NCBI GenBank assembly: GCA_016714985.1
Contig: JADKBS010000039.1
Location: 10,597 to 74,596, forward strand
Source of the DNA: Saprospiraceae bacterium
GTDB taxonomy: Bacteria > Bacteroidota > Bacteroidia > Chitinophagales > Saprospiraceae
Direction of reading: 5' to 3'
Length of the DNA stretch: 64,000 nucleotides
Each line of letters begins with the position of its first letter. Position 1 is the stretch's first letter. The translations under genes were made by a program, and so were the position numbers. Below, in pieces: positions 35,429 to 45,393 of the stretch. The notes below the pieces were generated by a model. That model searched no databases, was not told where the DNA came from, and saw nothing but the letters and a program-made list of their open reading frames with translations.

Positions 35429-36781
35429 ATGAACAAACCAATCTTGGCAATATTGCTTGCCGCATTGCTATTGCCGACCACCGCATTTTCCCAAAGGAAC
35501 AAAAAGAAAAAAGCCGAGAAAGAGACTGCCGAAACCAAGTTGAAGGACTACGGGATTGAAGATTCCGAACTGTTCAATCGGGCCTTCACTGGATTTGCAC
35601 TCTACGACCCCGCCGAGGGCAAGATGCTCTACCAACGCAACGCCGAAAAATACTACACCCCGGCTTCCAACACCAAGATATTGACGCTTTACGCCAGTCT
35701 GCGCACGCTCGGCGACTCCATCCCGGCACTGCAGTACAGCCGCCAGGGCAGTTTCCTTGTGTTTTGGGGGACGGGCGACCCCTCCTTCCTCAACCCCCAC
35801 TTGGCACAGAACCCGCAGGTATATGATTTTTTGAAAAACAGCAGGGAGCAGCTCCTTTTCTGCTCCGCCAACTACAAGGACAAGCGCTACGGTTCCGGCT
35901 GGATGTGGGACGACAATTTCTATGATTACCAAGCCGAAAAATCGCCGCTGCCCGTTTACAGCAACGTGGCGCATTTCAGCCAAAAAGACCTCACTTCGGG
36001 CATCACTGTGAAACCGACGTTTTTGGGCAAATACCTCGAACACGACTCCACCCTCCAGGCCGACGACTATGTGGGAAGGGATGAATTCGGCAACCGTTTC
36101 ACCTTCAACAACGTGGCGAAATCGGGCAAAAAATTCGAATGGCACGTTCCGTTCAAAGCCACTGCGCACTTCGTCACGGAGCTACTTGCTGACACGCTCA
36201 AGCGCCCTGTCAGCCTTTTGGAAGCCAATATGCTGCCCCCCACAGACGCCAAAACGCTCTATAGCCTCAAAGCTGACAGTCTTTATATCCGGATGATGCA
36301 GGAAAGTGATAATTTCATTGCGGAGCAACTCCTGCTGCTCTGTGCTTGGCAGCGCACGGGCACTATGAACACGGAAAAGGCCATCGAATTTGCCGAGAAG
36401 AACCACTTGAACGGCCTGCCCGACGACCCCAAATGGGTGGACGGCTCTGGCCTCAGCCGCTACAACCTCGTGACTCCCCGTACGCTGGTGGAAGTGCTCA
36501 ACCGCCTCCAACAGATAGTGCCGAGGCAACGGCTCTTCGGCATATTTCCCGCTGGCGGCGTCAGTGGCACCATCAAGGACAACTATAAAAACGGGGACTC
36601 ACCCTACGTTTTCGCCAAGACGGGCACCCTGCGCCACAACCACAGCCTGAGCGGCTACCTCATTACCAAGAAAGGTAAAATGCTGATTTTCAGCTTCATG
36701 CACAACAACTACACGGGCAGCATGAGCGCCCTGCGCAAGGAGATGGAAAAGGTGCTGCGGGAGGTGTATGAGGAGAATTAA
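35429..36781 (+). CDS. dacB: D-alanyl-D-alanine carboxypeptidase/endopeptidase (PBP4, family S13)
   Basis: A 450-residue periplasmic peptidoglycan hydrolase. Signal peptide (MNKPILAILLAALLLPTTAFSQ); SxxK motif in TPASNTKILTLYASL, SxN motif in MMQESDNFIAEQ, and KTG in VFAKTGTLRHNHSLSGYL. This set and the spacing define the S13/PBP4 family, which trims or opens peptide cross-links. The PBP4-specific insertion between SxxK and SxN is present. Monocistronic with a -7 box ~57 nt upstream. Confidence 0.9.
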   Translation: MNKPILAILLAALLLPTTAFSQRNKKKKAEKETAETKLKDYGIEDSELFNRAFTGFALYDPAEGKMLYQRNAEKYYTPASNTKILTLYASLRTLGDSIPALQYSRQGSFLVFWGTGDPSFLNPHLAQNPQVYDFLKNSREQLLFCSANYKDKRYGSGWMWDDNFYDYQAEKSPLPVYSNVAHFSQKDLTSGITVKPTFLGKYLEHDSTLQADDYVGRDEFGNRFTFNNVAKSGKKFEWHVPFKATAHFVTELLADTLKRPVSLLEANMLPPTDAKTLYSLKADSLYIRMMQESDNFIAEQLLLLCAWQRTGTMNTEKAIEFAEKNHLNGLPDDPKWVDGSGLSRYNLVTPRTLVEVLNRLQQIVPRQRLFGIFPAGGVSGTIKDNYKNGDSPYVFAKTGTLRHNHSLSGYLITKKGKMLIFSFMHNNYTGSMSALRKEMEKVLREVYEEN

Positions 36782-36784
36782 AAT

Positions 36785-36866
36785 AGCTTCGAGTTACAAG
36801 TTTCAAGTTTCGAGTTAGGTAAGGCAAACAAACTTCACTGCTCTAAACTGGCAACTCGAAACTAAA
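36785..36866. repeat. Short-word inverted repeat (TTTCGAGTT type)
   Basis: CTTCGAGTTACAAGTTTCAAGTTTCGAG words at the left, AACTCGAAACT at the right in the complementary sense, between the convergent dacB and metallopeptidase genes. Confidence 0.5.
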
Positions 36867-37719
36867 AATTACAGGAGTGCCAGTTCTGCCTTAGCCATTT
36901 CTTTTTTTCCTTGAAATCGGGCATGGCGTCCTCGACGTGCTTCCAGAAGCGGGGCGAATGGTTCATTTCGAGCAGGTGCGCCAGCTCGTGGATGATAACG
37001 TAGTCCACCACATCATCAGGGGCGAAGAGCAGGCAGGTGCTGAGGTTGATATTGCCGACGTGGGAGCAGCTGCCCCAGTTGGAAGTGTTGTACTTGAGCG
37101 ATACGCCCTTGATTTCTTTCCTGAAAAAAAGATGGTTCAGTTCCATGACCCGCCGCTCGATATGCGGCAGGAAGTCCTGTGCCACCACCCTACTCAGCAG
37201 TTGCCGGATGGCCTTGGTGCGGCTGGCCTCGTTGTCGGACTTGGTCAGCCGTAGGTGGATGGTGCGGCCATGCAAGCGGGCGGCGTGGGTTTTGTTGTCC
37301 GTCCAATCAACCTTAAGTTCGTAACTACGTGGGCCGACCTGTAGCTGGTCGCCATCTTGGTAGGTCTTGCCAAGGGCGTGGTTGTCTTCCGGGCCTTTCT
37401 CGGCGAGCTTCTCCGTGACCCAGTCCTTGAAACGGGCTAAGTGCCGCTCTTTTTCGGCGGCCAACATCAAGCTGGGCAGGCGGCAGATGGCCCCGGCCTT
37501 GCCAAGCGAAAAGCGGACGCCCCTTCGCATCTCGACATAAATCTTGGCGGGTATCCGGCGCTCCCCTATTTCAATAAAGGTATGCGCTGGCTTGGGTTTG
37601 GATTTTTTGAACAGCTTCAAAGTGGAGGCAAGTAAAAAGTGTAAAGGCAAAAATAGCACGTTGCCAGCTTCTGCCACTTCACTTTTTACTTTGTCCTTTT
37701 TACTTTGTACAAAAAACAA
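36862..37719 (-). CDS. SprT/YgjP-like zinc metallopeptidase
   Basis: Up to 285 residues. The zinc-binding HExxH motif appears as VIIHELAHLLEMNHSPRFW near residue 240, with the third ligand His in the NHSP part, as in YgjP (M48-like/DUF45) proteins. Family members are cytoplasmic metal-dependent hydrolases of unknown substrate, sometimes linked to restriction genes. The annotated start is doubtful: the first ~45 residues are encoded by AAAGTAAAAAG-type words and overlap the rpmH terminator, so translation probably begins further in (for example near KLFKKSKPKPAHTF). Confidence 0.8.
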   Translation of the reverse strand: MFFVQSKKDKVKSEVAEAGNVLFLPLHFLLASTLKLFKKSKPKPAHTFIEIGERRIPAKIYVEMRRGVRFSLGKAGAICRLPSLMLAAEKERHLARFKDWVTEKLAEKGPEDNHALGKTYQDGDQLQVGPRSYELKVDWTDNKTHAARLHGRTIHLRLTKSDNEASRTKAIRQLLSRVVAQDFLPHIERRVMELNHLFFRKEIKGVSLKYNTSNWGSCSHVGNINLSTCLLFAPDDVVDYVIIHELAHLLEMNHSPRFWKHVEDAMPDFKEKKKWLRQNWHSCNF

Positions 37720-37761
37720 ACAGCAAAGCCCGAAGCGGATGTACCACTCCGGGCTTTGCGC
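37711..37761 (-). terminator. Terminator of rpmH
   Basis: On the minus strand GCAAAGCCCG pairs with CGGGCTTTGC, followed by TTTGTTTTTT, 30 nt after the rpmH stop. Confidence 0.85.
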
Positions 37762-37789
37762 CTGAAATTATGATAACAGCAATCGCTGC

Positions 37790-37945
37790 TTATTTCACGT
37801 GCTTCTCATCGGAAACCGACAGTTTCCAACGGCCCTGTGCCCTGCGACGGGACAGTACCTTGCGACCATTTTTGGTGCTCATGCGCTCACGGAAACCGTG
37901 CTTGTTAGCTCTTTTTCTTCTCGAAGGTTGAAAGGTCCTTTTCAT
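37790..37945 (-). CDS. rpmH: 50S ribosomal protein L34
   Basis: A 51-residue, very basic protein with the L34 signature MKRTFQPSRRKRANKHGFRE, then MSTKNGRKVLSRRRAQGRW. Length and sequence are typical. The usual neighbour rnpA is not found directly downstream; a terminator follows instead. A full promoter (TTG-N21-TACCTTTG) lies ~50 bp upstream. Confidence 0.97.
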   Translation of the reverse strand: MKRTFQPSRRKRANKHGFRERMSTKNGRKVLSRRRAQGRWKLSVSDEKHVK

Positions 37946-37995
37946 TTTATCGTCAAATTTACGGATTCAAAATAAGCCCTTTTTCAAAGGGAGGG

Positions 37996-38027
37996 CAAAG
38001 GTAGATTTTTTAGTTGTAAAATCCCAA
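37996..38027 (-). promoter_or_regulatory. Promoter of rpmH
   Basis: Minus strand TTG (38025-38027), 21-nt spacer, TACCTTTG (37996-38003), fitting the Bacteroidota consensus. Confidence 0.65.
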
Positions 38028-38123
38028 GCAATGACAGGGATTTTTTTCATAGTGCAAGATTACTATTCCATTATCTACCTTTACCCGCACTTACCAACAC
38101 ACCAAGTTTTAATTACGAAGAAG

Positions 38124-41100
38124 ATGAAACTAACCTATCGCCTTTTGCTGCTCGCAGCACTTTCCCCTTTGCTTTTTCCTGCAAAAAAGAAGCAACCAAC
38201 TTCGACCGCCCGCAAGACCCCTGGGTGTTCCGCTCGGTGCTCGACTCCATCCCCCGCATTGCCACCGTCGGCCTGCACGACGATATGTGGGTGGCCTACA
38301 ACACCGCCAACTGCTCGGTTTACAAAGCATGGAAAGGCTCCGTGAACTTCGACGGGGCGGTCTATACGACCGTGCACGGCCCGCAGCCGAGCAGTATCGG
38401 CAATGGCTGGTTCGTGAACAAGCACGACAACCCATGGCTGGTCGTCGTGGGTGGCAAGGAGGAAGCGCCCAAGGTGCAGTACCGAGGCCACCGCTTCGAG
38501 AAGGGGCAGGTGACGCTGAACTACGAACTGCAACTTGCCGATGGCAAAATCATAAAAATTGCGGAGCGACCAGAATATGCCACAAAAGGCGATGACCCCA
38601 ACGAGCAAATAGGCTTGGAGCGGGTCTTCACCACCAGCGACGTCCCTGAAGGCGCACAGATCGTCTTGAAAACGAACGTCAGTTCCATCAGCTTCGAGAA
38701 TGCCGTGGAGACCGATGGCCAATGGCAAGTGACGGGCAAGGCTGACCGGGAATTTGCCGGGCTTAAGGGTCTTGACCTCGACGGGCAGCTCACGCTGAAA
38801 TCCAACGGCAGCACCCATTTCGCCGCATTTTTCACCAAAAACCGATGATTGAGAACATGAATAAAATTGAGGGTGACGAAGAAGCGGAAACCCTCCGCTC
38901 GGTCTGCGCCTCATCGGCAAATCGGACTGCAAGAGCTGCCACAACCAAAACGTGCAGACCGTCGGGCCGGCTTACGTGGACATTGCGACCCGCTACCGCA
39001 ACACTGCCGACAACGTGGCTACGCTCGTTGGGAAGGTTAAAAATGGTGGTGCCGGCAACTGGGGCCAAGCCGCTATGAGTGCCCATGCAGACCTGTCCGA
39101 CTCGGATGTGGAGCTGATGGTGAAGTTCATTATGGGCCTCGACAGCGTGGAGGAGGCAAAACTGGCCGCCCTGCCCGAAAACAAGGTAAACAACACGGCA
39201 CTTGAACCCAAGACTGGCATAAAGGAGGAGGACATCTACCCAGGTTCGCTCATCAAGGTTTACCAATTTGACGCAAAGCGAAAACTGGCAAAGGTTGCCG
39301 ATATGCAGCCGCTGCCCAAGCCCATCTTCGAGGGCATTGTGTCGAAGCTCCACGCTACCGCCGCCGATTTTGGCGACCTGACGGACAATTTCGGCATCAT
39401 TGCCGAAGGCTACCTGAAGATACCCAAGGACAACGCCTACACCTTCCGGACCATCAGCGACGACGGCAGCGTGCTCTACATCGGCGATAGGAAGGTGGTG
39501 GACAACGACGGCCTACACGGCGACGAACCCAAGGACGGCGACGTCACGCTCAAAGCGGGCCTGCATCCCTTCCGCTTGGAGTACTTCGAGGCGGGCGGCG
39601 GCAATATGGTCTCGTTCCAATGGAAGACGCCCGAAGGCAAGTTTGAAATAGTGCCGGGGGCCGTATTGGCACATGACAAAAACCTGCAGCCCACCGCTGG
39701 CGGCGGCATGACCTTCGGCGCTGGCTCGCAGATACCCGGCGATAAGGCGCACGAGGCAGGCGTACACCCAAGCTACGACCTTGCGCAGGCCCGGCCCGCC
39801 GATTTCCTCCCAAAAGTAGGTGGCATGGACTTCCTTTCCGATGGCCGCATGGCGGTCTGCACCTGGGATGCCGAAGGCGGCGTTTATATTGTAGAAAATG
39901 TGCAGAGCGGCGACCCTTCCAAGATGAAGGCCGTGAAAATCGGCAATGGCCTGCACGAGCCGCTCGGCCTGAAAGTGGTCAACAACGTGATTTATGTTTT
40001 GCAAAAGCAAGAACTGACCAAACTCGTGGACAACGACAAGGACGGCCTTATTGACGAATACTACACCGTCTGCAACAACTGGGGCGTCAGCTCCAATTTC
40101 CACGAATTCGCATTTGGCCTCGTTTACAAGGACGGCCATTTCTATGGCAGCCTTGCCACGGACATCTTACCCGGCGGCGCTGGCGCTCCCACGCAGCCGA
40201 AAGACCGGGGCCGCACCTTCAAAATCAGCGAAAAGGACGGCAGCATCGAGTTCATCGCCAGCGGCCTGCGCACGCCCAACGGCATCGGCATCGGCGTGGA
40301 CGGCGAGATTTTCAACGCCGACAACCAAGGCGACTGGCTGCCTGTCAGCAAGATACTGCACATCACGCCCGGCGCTTTTTTTGGTAGCCGTGCGGTGGAC
40401 TTTGAGGGTACGGCCAACCTGCCCGTGAAGCAGCCCGTGGTCTGGTTGCCACAGGACGAAATCGGCAACTCGCCCGGCACCCCGCTGGCCTTCACCGACG
40501 ACAGCCCGTACAAGGGCCAGCTCATGCACGGCGAGGTGACGCACGGCGGCGTGAAGCGGGTTTTTGTGGAAAAAATCAACGGCGAGTACCAAGGCTGCGT
40601 GTTCCGTTTCACGCAGGGCCTGGAGGCGGGCGTGAACCGCATGGTCTGGGGCCCGGACGGGGCGCTCTACGTCGGCTGCATCGGCAACCCCGGCAACTGG
40701 CGGGACATGAACGGCGACAAGCTCTGGTACGGCCTACAGCGGCTGAAATTCAATGGAAAGCCCGCGTTTGAAATGCTGGCCGTGCGGGCAAAAAGTAATG
40801 GCGTGGAAATCGAGTTCACCGAGCCACTGGAGGAAGGCAACGGCTGGAACGGCGCCGAGTACCAAGTGGAGCAGTGGAAGTACGTGCCCACGAAGGACTA
40901 CGGCGGCCCGAAGGTTGACCAAACGAAGCTGAAAGTGCTTTCGGCAAACGTCAGCGGCGACCGTAAAAAGGTCTTTTTGGAACTGGCGGGCATGAAGGCG
41001 GGTCATGTCATCTATGTGCGCTTGCCCTACACTTGGGTGAGCGCCAACGGCCACGAGCTTTGGGCGACGGAAGGCTGGTACACGATGAATGCTATACCCC

Positions 41101-41795
41101 TAACCCCTAAAGGGGAACTGACGACTGCTCCAATTTTTGCACCCAATACCCTCACAGAAGCCGAGAAGGCTGCTGGCTGGAAGCTGCTCTTCGACGGCAA
41201 AAGCACGGCTGGCTGGCATGGCTTCAACAAAAAACCTGTGAGCAAGAAATGGGTGATTCAGGACGGCGCACTCCATTTTGACCCAAAAGCCGCCAAGGAC
41301 GATGCCAACGGTGACATCATCACCGATGAGGAATTTGCCAACTACGAGTTGCGCCTGGAATGGAAGATTGCGCCTTGCGGCAACAGCGGCGTTATTTACA
41401 ACGTGGTGGAAGACCCCTCCAAATACGAGTGGGCCTGGCAGACCGGCCCTGAAATGCAGGTGCTCGACAACGCCTGCCACCCCGACGCCATGTTCGACAA
41501 GCACAAGGCGGGCGACCTCTACGACATGATCGCCAGCCGCCTGATGACCGTGAAACCCGGCGGCCAATGGAACAGCGCCCGCCTCGTGAACCGCAATGGC
41601 AAGGTGGAGCATTGGCTGAATGGCCGCAAGGTGGTGGAAGTGGACATGACAGGCGAGGAATGGCGCAAGCTCGTAGCTGGCAGCAAGTTCAAGGAAATGC
41701 CGGACTTTGGGAAGAAGACCAGCGGGCGCATTGCGCTGCAGGACCACGGGGATAGGGTGTGGTATAGGAATATGAAGGTGAGGGTGTTGAGGTAA
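38124..41795 (+). CDS. Multidomain lipoprotein: cytochrome c, PA14, sugar-dehydrogenase-like propeller, DUF1080 (frameshifted)
   Basis: About 1224 residues if three one-base losses are restored: near 38171 (T-run; restores lipobox-like LLFSCKKE), near 38840 (CC doublet before ATGATTGAG) and near 38905 (CC doublet, restoring LPLGLRLIGKSDC). The three losses sum to a whole codon, as expected for one gene. Domains: lipoprotein signal, an N-terminal DUF-like region, cytochrome c with DCKSCH at ~38925, PA14 (~39340-39640), a six-bladed glucose/sorbosone-dehydrogenase-like propeller (to ~40700), and a C-terminal DUF1080/3-keto-disaccharide hydrolase domain starting at GWKLLFDGKSTAGWHGF. Probably a periplasmic or surface carbohydrate enzyme. 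The fusion order is typical of Bacteroidota/Planctomycetes degraders. Confidence 0.8.
41096..41120. repeat. Short palindromic word inside the PA14/DUF1080 gene
   Basis: ACCCCTAACCCCTAAAGGGG, a hairpin-forming word typical of intergenic DNA, is translated in frame as PLTPKGEL in the linker between propeller and DUF1080 domains. Confidence 0.5.
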
Positions 41796-41900
41796 TGGAA
41801 TGGCCCAATCATTAAAGGTAAGTGGTTGATTTCACAAAGAAAATCAACCACTTACTGTTTGGTAGGCATCGGCTATGCTGGAAATCTTGAATAAAGGGCC

Positions 41901-43067
41901 TTATTCATTCCACCCATATAGTAGATCCTTTAATTTGGAGCCACGAAGCTCTGCCACATTATATGCCTCATTAAATTTGAGAATTGAAGATCTTACCTCA
42001 GCCTTTACAGACTGGAATTTTTCTGGCAAGTCCTTAGAACATACGGCTTCGTTTTTATAGTTTCCAAGTATCACCTCAAATTTATGATAATATTGTTCGC
42101 CTTGGCCAATAAAATTGGTGTACTTGTGTATGAATTCTATCATCAAATTTACTGGAAATTCAAGACTAGCGTGTTTTTTATACGCTTTTTCAATATCAGC
42201 TGGCGTTCCAGCGTAAAGTGCTTGCATTCCAGCCATGTATTCATCCAGCTTCCCATAAAGTGTTTCCCAATCATCTTGGTTTCTGCATTTTTCAAGTGGG
42301 ACAAAGTAACCAATGACCTTGGTATATTCTTCAAACAATTTTGCACATTCATCTTTCAAACTTATGTTGCTTTGTTTTAGGAAATCGGTTTCATAAAAAA
42401 TCAGGTTCAGGTCGCTTGTCATTCGTAAGGTGAAATCAAGAATGCAAGCAATTTCTTCCAAGTTTTTTTCTTTAATTTTGCTATCTCCTTCGCCGAAGAA
42501 TGCACCTATTAAAGCAAAAGAAGATGCGGCCATTGGATTTTCGCTTAACAGGGAAGGCATTTGCACCCCAGTTTGTTTTTTCATTTTAGCATCCAATGCT
42601 GATTTATTCAATTGAAAGTTAGGGTAATTTTGGGGATTGGAAAGTTTTACTATTTCGTAGGTAGTTTGCATTGATGAAAAATGATGGTCGAGACCCATTA
42701 TCTTTTCATATAATAGCCTGGTCAATTCTATGCCTTTTCTATAGCGCAATTTTGCAAGTTTAACTTGGGCGTCATTATCTATAACTGCTATTTCTTCTTT
42801 AATTTTGTCTTTTTCAAGCAACAAAAGAACGGCTTTCTGTAAATTATCTTCAACAACAATGGAGTGAAGTTGTTGCTCAACAACAAGCATCCTTTGATTG
42901 CATTGCTCCATTTGTTCATCTCTACTGTTTTTTATATAAGTTTCCTCTTTTTCGCAGCACCGAACAAAATCAGCAAGCAAATGTGTGCTGTCTGGCAAGT
43001 TGGAAGACGTTGCAGTCAGTGACGACAAAAGACACAGCAATATTAACAAAGTGAAATGTTTTGCCAT
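41901..43067 (-). CDS. Exported protein, paralogue A of the 44-45 kb gene
   Basis: A 388-residue exported protein (signal peptide ending near TATSS), predicted almost fully helical with coiled-coil segments (EQCNQRMLVVEQQLHS, LLEKDKIKEEI). It is clearly paralogous to the 389-residue protein at 44102-45271: shared segments include RKGIELTRLLYEKIMGLDHHF, the FIGQGEQYYHKF region and the C-terminal LRGSKLKDLLYG. I do not recognise the family. It has its own leader with TTTAAAATTTATCCAAAATG just before the start, resembling that of the 46086 gene. Part of a nine-frame, one-directional cluster of unknown exported or small proteins. Confidence 0.75.
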   Translation of the reverse strand: MAKHFTLLILLCLLSSLTATSSNLPDSTHLLADFVRCCEKEETYIKNSRDEQMEQCNQRMLVVEQQLHSIVVEDNLQKAVLLLLEKDKIKEEIAVIDNDAQVKLAKLRYRKGIELTRLLYEKIMGLDHHFSSMQTTYEIVKLSNPQNYPNFQLNKSALDAKMKKQTGVQMPSLLSENPMAASSFALIGAFFGEGDSKIKEKNLEEIACILDFTLRMTSDLNLIFYETDFLKQSNISLKDECAKLFEEYTKVIGYFVPLEKCRNQDDWETLYGKLDEYMAGMQALYAGTPADIEKAYKKHASLEFPVNLMIEFIHKYTNFIGQGEQYYHKFEVILGNYKNEAVCSKDLPEKFQSVKAEVRSSILKFNEAYNVAELRGSKLKDLLYGWNE

Positions 43068-43291
43068 TTTGGATAAATTTTAAACAGTCACGTTTTAGAT
43101 TGACATGGAGATTCAATTCGTCACTCCACAGCCTTCGAATTTGTTGCCAAAAGTTTTCGATTGGAACAGCTAGGAGCTATACCCAACTTTACTTGATTTT
43201 GTACATTAAAGCCCAAGTAATACGCTTTTGATTTCGCCCATTCCTGAGAATTGCGGTACGCTAAAAGACTCACAGCGGCCCGAAATTCAAA

Positions 43292-43435
43292 GATTATTAG
43301 TAACTACTTAGGAGGGTGTGGGAGGAGAGAGAAAAATGATTTTTTTCTCTCTCCTCCCACATTTTGGGGTGTTTTTTGGGGAAAATTTTCAATTTTCCCC
43401 AAAAAACACCCCCTGCTAAGTAGTTACGATTATTA
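43292..43435. mobile_element. MITE copy A, IS66-like ends, 8-bp target duplication
   Basis: A 128-bp element (43300-43427) with inverted ends GTAACTACTTAG/CTAAGTAGTTAC, flanked by the direct repeat GATTATTA on both sides. Inside are two strong hairpins: one with GTGGGAGGAGAGAGA arms, one with GGGGTGTTTTTTGGGGAAAA arms. No coding capacity. GTAA ends and 8-bp duplications are features of the IS66 family, so an IS66-type transposase probably mobilised it. A second copy lies at 54954-55101. Confidence 0.85.
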
Positions 43436-43595
43436 TTTACACGTTAGACTACACTGATCTACCCCCGCTCGTTGCATTCCTTACCTGTTCGACAGAAGGG
43501 CGGCTACTGGCTACTCGCAAGAAGGGGGAACTCTTGGGGCATTCCGCCCCGAGAGTCCTCTAATTGCAATAGATTTATTGCAGATCGGCCTGATG
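43436..43595. other. Gap with one hairpin
   Basis: No gene seen. ACTCTTGGGGC pairs with GCCCCGAGAGT at ~43530-43556. The part of this gap before the MITE (43068-43291) shows nothing except the CGGTACGCTAAA word near 43254. Confidence 0.4.
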
Positions 43596-44066
43596 TCAAT
43601 CATTTAGCGTTGAAGATTTTTCAACCTCTCTCCCAAATGTCGCTATATACTTTCCCCAGCTCTTTTTGACTGGGTATACGCCTTTCGGCACAATCAACAC
43701 AGTGTCTGCGATGCCCAACTCTTTGAGTAAATCCTTGTCAATTATTCGAAATTCCTGATAAATATTGTAAAAGCCATTTTCAAATTCATTCTTAGCTAAA
43801 TCTTCTGAAACAGCTTCTTTGTTGAATTCCATTACAAGTTCATTTAGCCTGTTTACATATATTTTACTATTGAAGGTAGCCTTGCTGCCATCCATTACAG
43901 GACGTCCACTGGGGTTACAAGGTAATGTCCCTGGGCCACACATCTTGCCATTAAAAACCCCTTGTGTAAAATTGGTAGGGACTTTTCTCCCGGGAACATA
44001 AAAAGCGAAAAAAGCCATTGCCAATACCAAAATTGTCAATACAATTGCGTAGTGTCTGATTTTCAT
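43596..44066 (-). CDS. Exported or membrane-anchored small protein
   Basis: A 156-residue protein with an N-terminal hydrophobic segment (YAIVLTILVLAMAFFAFYV), likely an uncleaved anchor or signal peptide, then a soluble region with two cysteines in GKMCGPGTLPCNPSG and a C-terminal mixed alpha/beta part (IADTVLIVPKGVYPVKK). No family recognised. It sits between the two paralogues A and B; the PVMDGSKATFNSK stretch suggests a surface role but nothing firmer. Confidence 0.65.
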   Translation of the reverse strand: MKIRHYAIVLTILVLAMAFFAFYVPGRKVPTNFTQGVFNGKMCGPGTLPCNPSGRPVMDGSKATFNSKIYVNRLNELVMEFNKEAVSEDLAKNEFENGFYNIYQEFRIIDKDLLKELGIADTVLIVPKGVYPVKKSWGKYIATFGREVEKSSTLND

Positions 44067-44101
44067 AATTTCGAGTTTTAATAGTGATGAGATAGGTTGA
44101 C

Positions 44102-45271
44102 TTAATTCAGGCCATACAACAAGTCCTTTAACCTTGAACCTTGGATTTCGGGTAGGTTATAGGTATTGTTGAACTTCTCAATGGTGCTTTTTATGTCGAA
44201 TTTAAGTTCGGTGAACTGCCGTGGCAGCTGCGCCTTGCAGACGTCTTCGTTTTCATAATTGGAAACGATATTGTCGAACTTCTGGTAATACTGCGTGCCC
44301 TGTGCAATGAAGGTGCTGTATTTTGAAATGAACTCAGATACCCGCTGCGTGGCAAACTCCAGGTTTATCTGGTCTTTGCTGGCACCTACCGCCGTTGGGT
44401 TGGCCATCAATTGCTGCTCCATTTCCTTGATCTTTCCGTCGAGCATTTCTTGTAGTGTCTCCCAGTCGTCGTTACCCCGGCATTTTTCGAGCGGCACGTG
44501 GTACTGAACAGCTTTTGTATATTCTTCAAAAAGCTTTTCACATCCTTCCTTCATGGTCTGGTTGGCCTGCTTCAAGAACTCGGTCTCGTTGCGCACCACG
44601 CTCAGGTCGGCGTTCATCCGTACCGTGAAGTCCAAAATGCAGGCAATTTGCTCAAAATCAGTCTCTTTCGCCTTTTGTGGCCGCTCACTCAGTAGGGCTG
44701 TCACCAGTGTAAATGCACTGGAAATGAACGGGTTGGAGTTCAGCAGGGAGGGCAGTGCCATATTGAACTTCTTGTTGGCGTTTTTCTCCAACGCCTCCTT
44801 AGCCTTTTCAAATTCAGGATAGGAATTCGGGTTGGAGAGCATGGACACGTTCTGGAAGGTCTGCATGCCCGTGAAATGGTGGTCGAGACCCAATATCTTC
44901 TCGTACATGAGCTTGATGAGGTCAATGCCTTTGCGATAGCGCACTTTTAGGGCTGCACCTTGAAACTGAACCACCAGTTTTTCCTGCTTCTCCAGCAGGG
45001 CAATCTTGTGCTCCAAAGCTTTTTTGTAGCGTTTGTTGCTGCGTCTGGCAGTATTGGCTATTTCGTGCTCAACGGCGTTTATCTCAGCGCCTACTTGCCG
45101 TAGTTCCTGCTTCATCTCGGACTGCAACTGCCGCATTTCAAAGTCGAAATCAAGGCAGATATGCACAAACGACAGGCTGTCATTGGCTGTGGTTATAGGT
45201 GAAGCGTACAAGGCAACGGGGAGCAACGACAATGACAGTGCCCACAGCCGGAGGAGTGTGCTGTTTTTCAT
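44102..45271 (-). CDS. Exported protein, paralogue B of the 41.9-43.1 kb gene
   Basis: A 389-residue exported helical protein (signal peptide LLRLWALSLSLLPVALYAS). It shares with paralogue A the coiled-coil N-half, the RYRKGIDLIKLMYEKILGLDHHF segment, a central QIACILDFTVRM motif, VPLEKCRGNDDWETL (A: VPLEKCRNQDDWETL), and the C-terminal LQGSRLKDLLYG-like end. The two probably arose by local duplication, with the small anchored protein kept between them. Function unknown; the conserved Cys pattern suggests an extracytoplasmic disulfide or ligand site. Confidence 0.75.
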   Translation of the reverse strand: MKNSTLLRLWALSLSLLPVALYASPITTANDSLSFVHICLDFDFEMRQLQSEMKQELRQVGAEINAVEHEIANTARRSNKRYKKALEHKIALLEKQEKLVVQFQGAALKVRYRKGIDLIKLMYEKILGLDHHFTGMQTFQNVSMLSNPNSYPEFEKAKEALEKNANKKFNMALPSLLNSNPFISSAFTLVTALLSERPQKAKETDFEQIACILDFTVRMNADLSVVRNETEFLKQANQTMKEGCEKLFEEYTKAVQYHVPLEKCRGNDDWETLQEMLDGKIKEMEQQLMANPTAVGASKDQINLEFATQRVSEFISKYSTFIAQGTQYYQKFDNIVSNYENEDVCKAQLPRQFTELKFDIKSTIEKFNNTYNLPEIQGSRLKDLLYGLN

Positions 45272-45393
45272 GACGATTTAAGTTTATCAACACCCTTTTG
45301 GATTTTTTTTAGACATCCGAAAGAGATTTGAAGTGACCATAAATGCTTATTGTAGTTCCTGTTTAAATCTTTGCGGCAATAAGCTGCCAGCAG

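Noticed and set aside
37620..37719. Full-length N-terminus of the zinc peptidase
   Set aside because: This part is encoded by AAAGTAAAAAG-type words and overlaps the rpmH terminator, so it is probably not translated; kept only as the outer limit of the gene.
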